Source: Lachnospiraceae bacterium (GTDB lineage Bacteria > Bacillota > Clostridia > Lachnospirales > Lachnospiraceae). From it: a DNA stretch of 17,329 bases. The notes under the pieces were generated by a model. It saw nothing but the letters and a program-made list of their open reading frames with translations. It ran no database searches and was not told the DNA's origin. How positions within the stretch are numbered: the stretch's first letter is position 1; every line of letters begins with the position of its first letter. Below, in pieces: positions 15,431-17,329 of this stretch. The stretch covers positions 1 to 17,329 of the forward strand of contig JAAWLS010000012.1 in the NCBI GenBank assembly GCA_022798035.1, in the 5' to 3' direction. A program made the position numbers and the translations under genes.

Positions 15431-15460
15431 GGTCCGGTCTTTTAGGACCGGGCCTTTTTT
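15427..15460 (+). terminator. Intrinsic terminator downstream of gap
   Basis: GGTCCGGTC (15431-15439) pairs with GACCGGGCC (15446-15454) over nine positions with one wobble. AAA/TTT extends the stem, and a run of six Ts ends it (15455-15460). No promoter is evident between here and pgk, so read-through past this site may set pgk-tpiA expression. Confidence 0.85.
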
Positions 15461-15500
15461 ATCATACAGGAAATTCCTTTGGATTTCCTGTATGATAAAA
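15457..15500. repeat. 18-bp perfect inverted repeat
   Basis: The left arm 15457-15474 and right arm 15483-15500 (ATTTCCTGTATGATAAAA) are exact reverse complements separated by eight bases. The left arm begins inside the T-run of the gap terminator. It could be a bidirectional terminator, a processing site or a mobile-element remnant. Confidence 0.8.
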
Positions 15501-15502
15501 GA

Positions 15503-15587
15503 AAATGCGCACGCAAATGCAGAGGAAATATGCCGCTAAAGCGACGCATATGCAGCGCAGAATTTCGTAAAACGAAATTCTTTTTCT
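15503..15587 (+). repeat. Structured intergenic repeat, copy C
   Basis: The outer stem TGCGC (15506-15510) with GCGCA (15555-15559) encloses a nested hairpin: ATATGC (15528-15533) with GCATAT (15546-15551), then CGC/GCG. A perfect 9-bp stem with an AAA loop follows (15560-15568 with 15572-15580), then five Ts. This matches copy A in architecture but with different stem bases, so the changes are compensated. It ends about 20 nt before the pgk ribosome site. Confidence 0.6.
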
Positions 15588-15621
15588 TGATACAACACAA
15601 TATTTTCAGGAGGTAAGAATT

Positions 15622-16830
15622 ATGTCTTTGAACAAAGTTTCTGTGGACGATATCAATGTAAAGGGCAAGAGAGTCCTTTGCAGATGCGATTTTAACGTAC
15701 CTTTAAAAGAGGGAAAAATTACAGATGAAAACCGTCTGGTGGCAGCTCTTCCCACCATCAAGAAATTGATTGCGGACGGCGGCAAAGTAATTCTCTGTTC
15801 TCATCTCGGTAAACCGAAGGGAGAGCCGAAGCCGGAACTGTCTTTGGCACCGGTGGCAGCAAGACTTACTGAACTGCTGGGACAGGAAGTAAAATTTGCA
15901 GCAGATGCAGAAGTAGTGGGAGCAAATGCCAAGGCGGCAGTGGAGGCAATGAAAGACGGCGAAGTTATCTTATTGGAGAACACCCGTTACAGAGCAGAGG
16001 AGACTAAAAACGGCGAGGCATTCTCCAAAGATTTGGCTTCTCTCTGTGATATTTTTGTGAATGACGCTTTTGGAACGGCTCACAGAGCACATTGTTCTAA
16101 CGTTGGAGTTTCCGAATTAGTGGAGACGGCGGCAGTTGGCTATCTGATGCAGAAAGAAATTGACTTCCTTGGAAACGCAGTGGAAAGCCCTGTAAGACCT
16201 TTTGTTGCAATCTTAGGCGGTGCAAAAGTTGCTGATAAATTGAATGTTATCTCCAATCTTTTAGAGAAATGCGATACTCTGATTATCGGTGGAGGTATGG
16301 CATATACCTTCCTGAAAGCGCAGGGATATGAAATCGGTAAATCTCTGGTAGACGATACCAAGCTGGATTACTGTAAAGAAATGATTGCAAAGGCAGAGAA
16401 GCTGGGCAAGAAATTACTGCTTCCGGTAGACTCTGCAACCATTGAGGATTTCCCGAATCCGATTGACGCTCCGGTGGACGTGGTAATGTGCGATGCAGCT
16501 AGTATGCCGGCGGACCGCGAGGGATGTGATATTGGACCTAAGACGGCAGAGATGTTTGCAGACGCAGTGAAATCTGCTAAGACAGTTGTATGGAATGGCC
16601 CTATGGGCGTATTTGAGAATCCTACACTTGCAGCAGGAACCATTGCAGTGGCAAAAGCGCTGGCTGAGACAGACGCAACCACCATTATCGGCGGCGGCGA
16701 TTCTGCAGCAGCAGTAAATCAGCTGGGATTTGGCGATAAGATGAGCCATATTTCCACCGGCGGCGGAGCTTCTCTGGAGTTCTTGGAAGGAAAAGAGCTT
16801 CCCGGCGTGGCAGCAGCAACCAATAAATAA
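15622..16830 (+). CDS. pgk: Phosphoglycerate kinase
   Basis: This enzyme transfers phosphate from 1,3-bisphosphoglycerate to ADP, the first ATP-yielding step of glycolysis. The 402-aa two-domain protein is of normal length. Substrate-side motifs [11 protein letters not shown] (21-31) and SHLGKPKG sit in the N-terminal domain. [18 protein letters not shown] and the nucleotide loop [11 protein letters not shown] are in the C-terminal domain. AGGAGGT (15608-15614) precedes the ATG. Codon use is biased like that of gap. It follows gap after 382 nt of structured RNA and precedes tpiA, the usual glycolytic order in Clostridia. Confidence 0.98.
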   Translation: MSLNKVSVDDINVKGKRVLCRCDFNVPLKEGKITDENRLVAALPTIKKLIADGGKVILCSHLGKPKGEPKPELSLAPVAARLTELLGQEVKFAADAEVVGANAKAAVEAMKDGEVILLENTRYRAEETKNGEAFSKDLASLCDIFVNDAFGTAHRAHCSNVGVSELVETAAVGYLMQKEIDFLGNAVESPVRPFVAILGGAKVADKLNVISNLLEKCDTLIIGGGMAYTFLKAQGYEIGKSLVDDTKLDYCKEMIAKAEKLGKKLLLPVDSATIEDFPNPIDAPVDVVMCDAASMPADREGCDIGPKTAEMFADAVKSAKTVVWNGPMGVFENPTLAAGTIAVAKALAETDATTIIGGGDSAAAVNQLGFGDKMSHISTGGGASLEFLEGKELPGVAAATNK

Positions 16831-16925
16831 GAAGTAACAGTTCAGGCGGCAGGAGCGCGTTGAAAGTGCCTTTTGAAATGGCATGGGCCGGACTGCTGCA
16901 ATAGGAAATAGATTTAGGATAGGAC

Positions 16926-16962
16926 AGAGGAGAGATGCTCCTCTGGCCCGTTTTGGCGGGCC
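16926..16962 (+). promoter_or_regulatory. Paired hairpins in the pgk-tpiA spacer
   Basis: AGAGGAG (16926-16932) pairs with CTCCTCT (16938-16944), and GGCCCG (16945-16950) pairs with CGGGCC (16957-16962). The two perfect hairpins are directly adjacent and could stack. There is no T-run after them, so they are more likely an mRNA processing, stability or translation-control element than a terminator. The upstream 95 nt of the spacer show only weaker pairings. Confidence 0.5.
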
Positions 16963-16994
16963 TTACATAAAAATTAAGAGAAGAGGATGAAACT

Positions 16995-17329
16995 ATGGCA
17001 AGAAAAAAGATTGTTGCAGGTAACTGGAAAATGAATAAAACACCGAGCGAAGCGGTTGCTCTGGTAGAAGAACTGAAACCGTTGGTAGCGAATGATAATG
17101 TGGATGTTGTATTCTGTGTACCGGCAATCAACATCATTCCTGTTGCAGAGGCAATCAAGGGAACCAACATCAATCTCGGCGCTCAGAATATGTACCACGA
17201 GGAGAGCGGCGCATACACTGGAGAAATTGCTCCGAATATGCTGAAAGAAGCTGGTGTAAAATATGTCATCATCGGACATTCTGAGAGAAGAGATTATTTC
17301 AAAGAAGACGATGAGATGCTGAATAAAAA
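16995..17329 (+). CDS. tpiA: Triosephosphate isomerase (3' end beyond window)
   Basis: This enzyme interconverts dihydroxyacetone phosphate and glyceraldehyde-3-phosphate. The 111 visible residues begin at an ATG with AGAGGA as ribosome site. They include the catalytic Lys12 in AGNWKMN (8-14) and the electrophile His95 in IIGHSERR (92-99). The catalytic Glu and the mobile loop lie beyond the window edge. It is third in the gap-pgk-tpiA cluster, after a spacer with two hairpins. Confidence 0.97.
   Translation, partial: MARKKIVAGNWKMNKTPSEAVALVEELKPLVANDNVDVVFCVPAINIIPVAEAIKGTNINLGAQNMYHEESGAYTGEIAPNMLKEAGVKYVIIGHSERRDYFKEDDEMLNK

Overview
The window looks like a chromosomal segment from a low-to-mid-GC Firmicute, most likely a Lachnospiraceae-type gut Clostridium. 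This is judged from codon use, strong AGGAGG-type ribosome binding sites, SigA-type promoters, the folate cluster and gap-pgk-tpi gene orders, and BspA-like leucine-rich-repeat proteins. All genes run on the + strand except one tiny gene at 3942-4115. No rRNA, tRNA, CRISPR array, transposase or phage gene was seen.

Region 1 (1-3846) is a compact folate operon: folC, folE, folP and a fused folB-folK, with gaps of a few bases or an overlap. Together they encode pterin-ring formation (FolE), aldolase and pyrophosphokinase (FolBK), coupling to pABA (FolP), and glutamate addition (FolC). A structured repeat (copy A) lies upstream.

Region 2 (3847-10248) starts with an AT-rich intergenic stretch holding a small minus-strand gene. 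Then comes a strong SigA promoter (4330-4358) followed by a leader of about 430 nt, with minimal upstream ORFs, several hairpins, an intrinsic terminator and a candidate antiterminator pairing. This leader precedes four closely spaced genes: an ABC-F ATPase, a cytoplasmic leucine-rich-repeat protein, a vWA protein with a metallopeptidase-like N-terminus lacking the usual Glu, and a MoxR-type AAA+ ATPase. The vWA-MoxR pair with a repeat protein and an ABC-F protein is the best candidate in the window for an incompletely described system.

Region 3 (10249-13998) opens with an exact match to the motility sigma factor SigD/sigma-28 promoter consensus, followed closely by a terminator-like hairpin. 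Next are an unrecognised 197-aa protein and an overlapping CPBP-family membrane protease-like gene. After them comes a separately promoted, secreted BspA-like surface protein with leucine-rich repeats, two duplicated beta-type domains, an Ig-like segment and a lysine-rich fibronectin III-like end.

Region 4 (13999-17329) is the glycolytic cluster gap, pgk, tpiA (tpiA is cut by the window end). Between gap and pgk lie about 380 nt packed with structure: a T-box-like RNA with competing pairing arms, a strong terminator, an 18-bp inverted repeat, and another copy of the structured repeat. Three copies of that repeat occur in the window (about 20-95, 4695-4778, 15503-15587), and they keep the same fold while differing in sequence.
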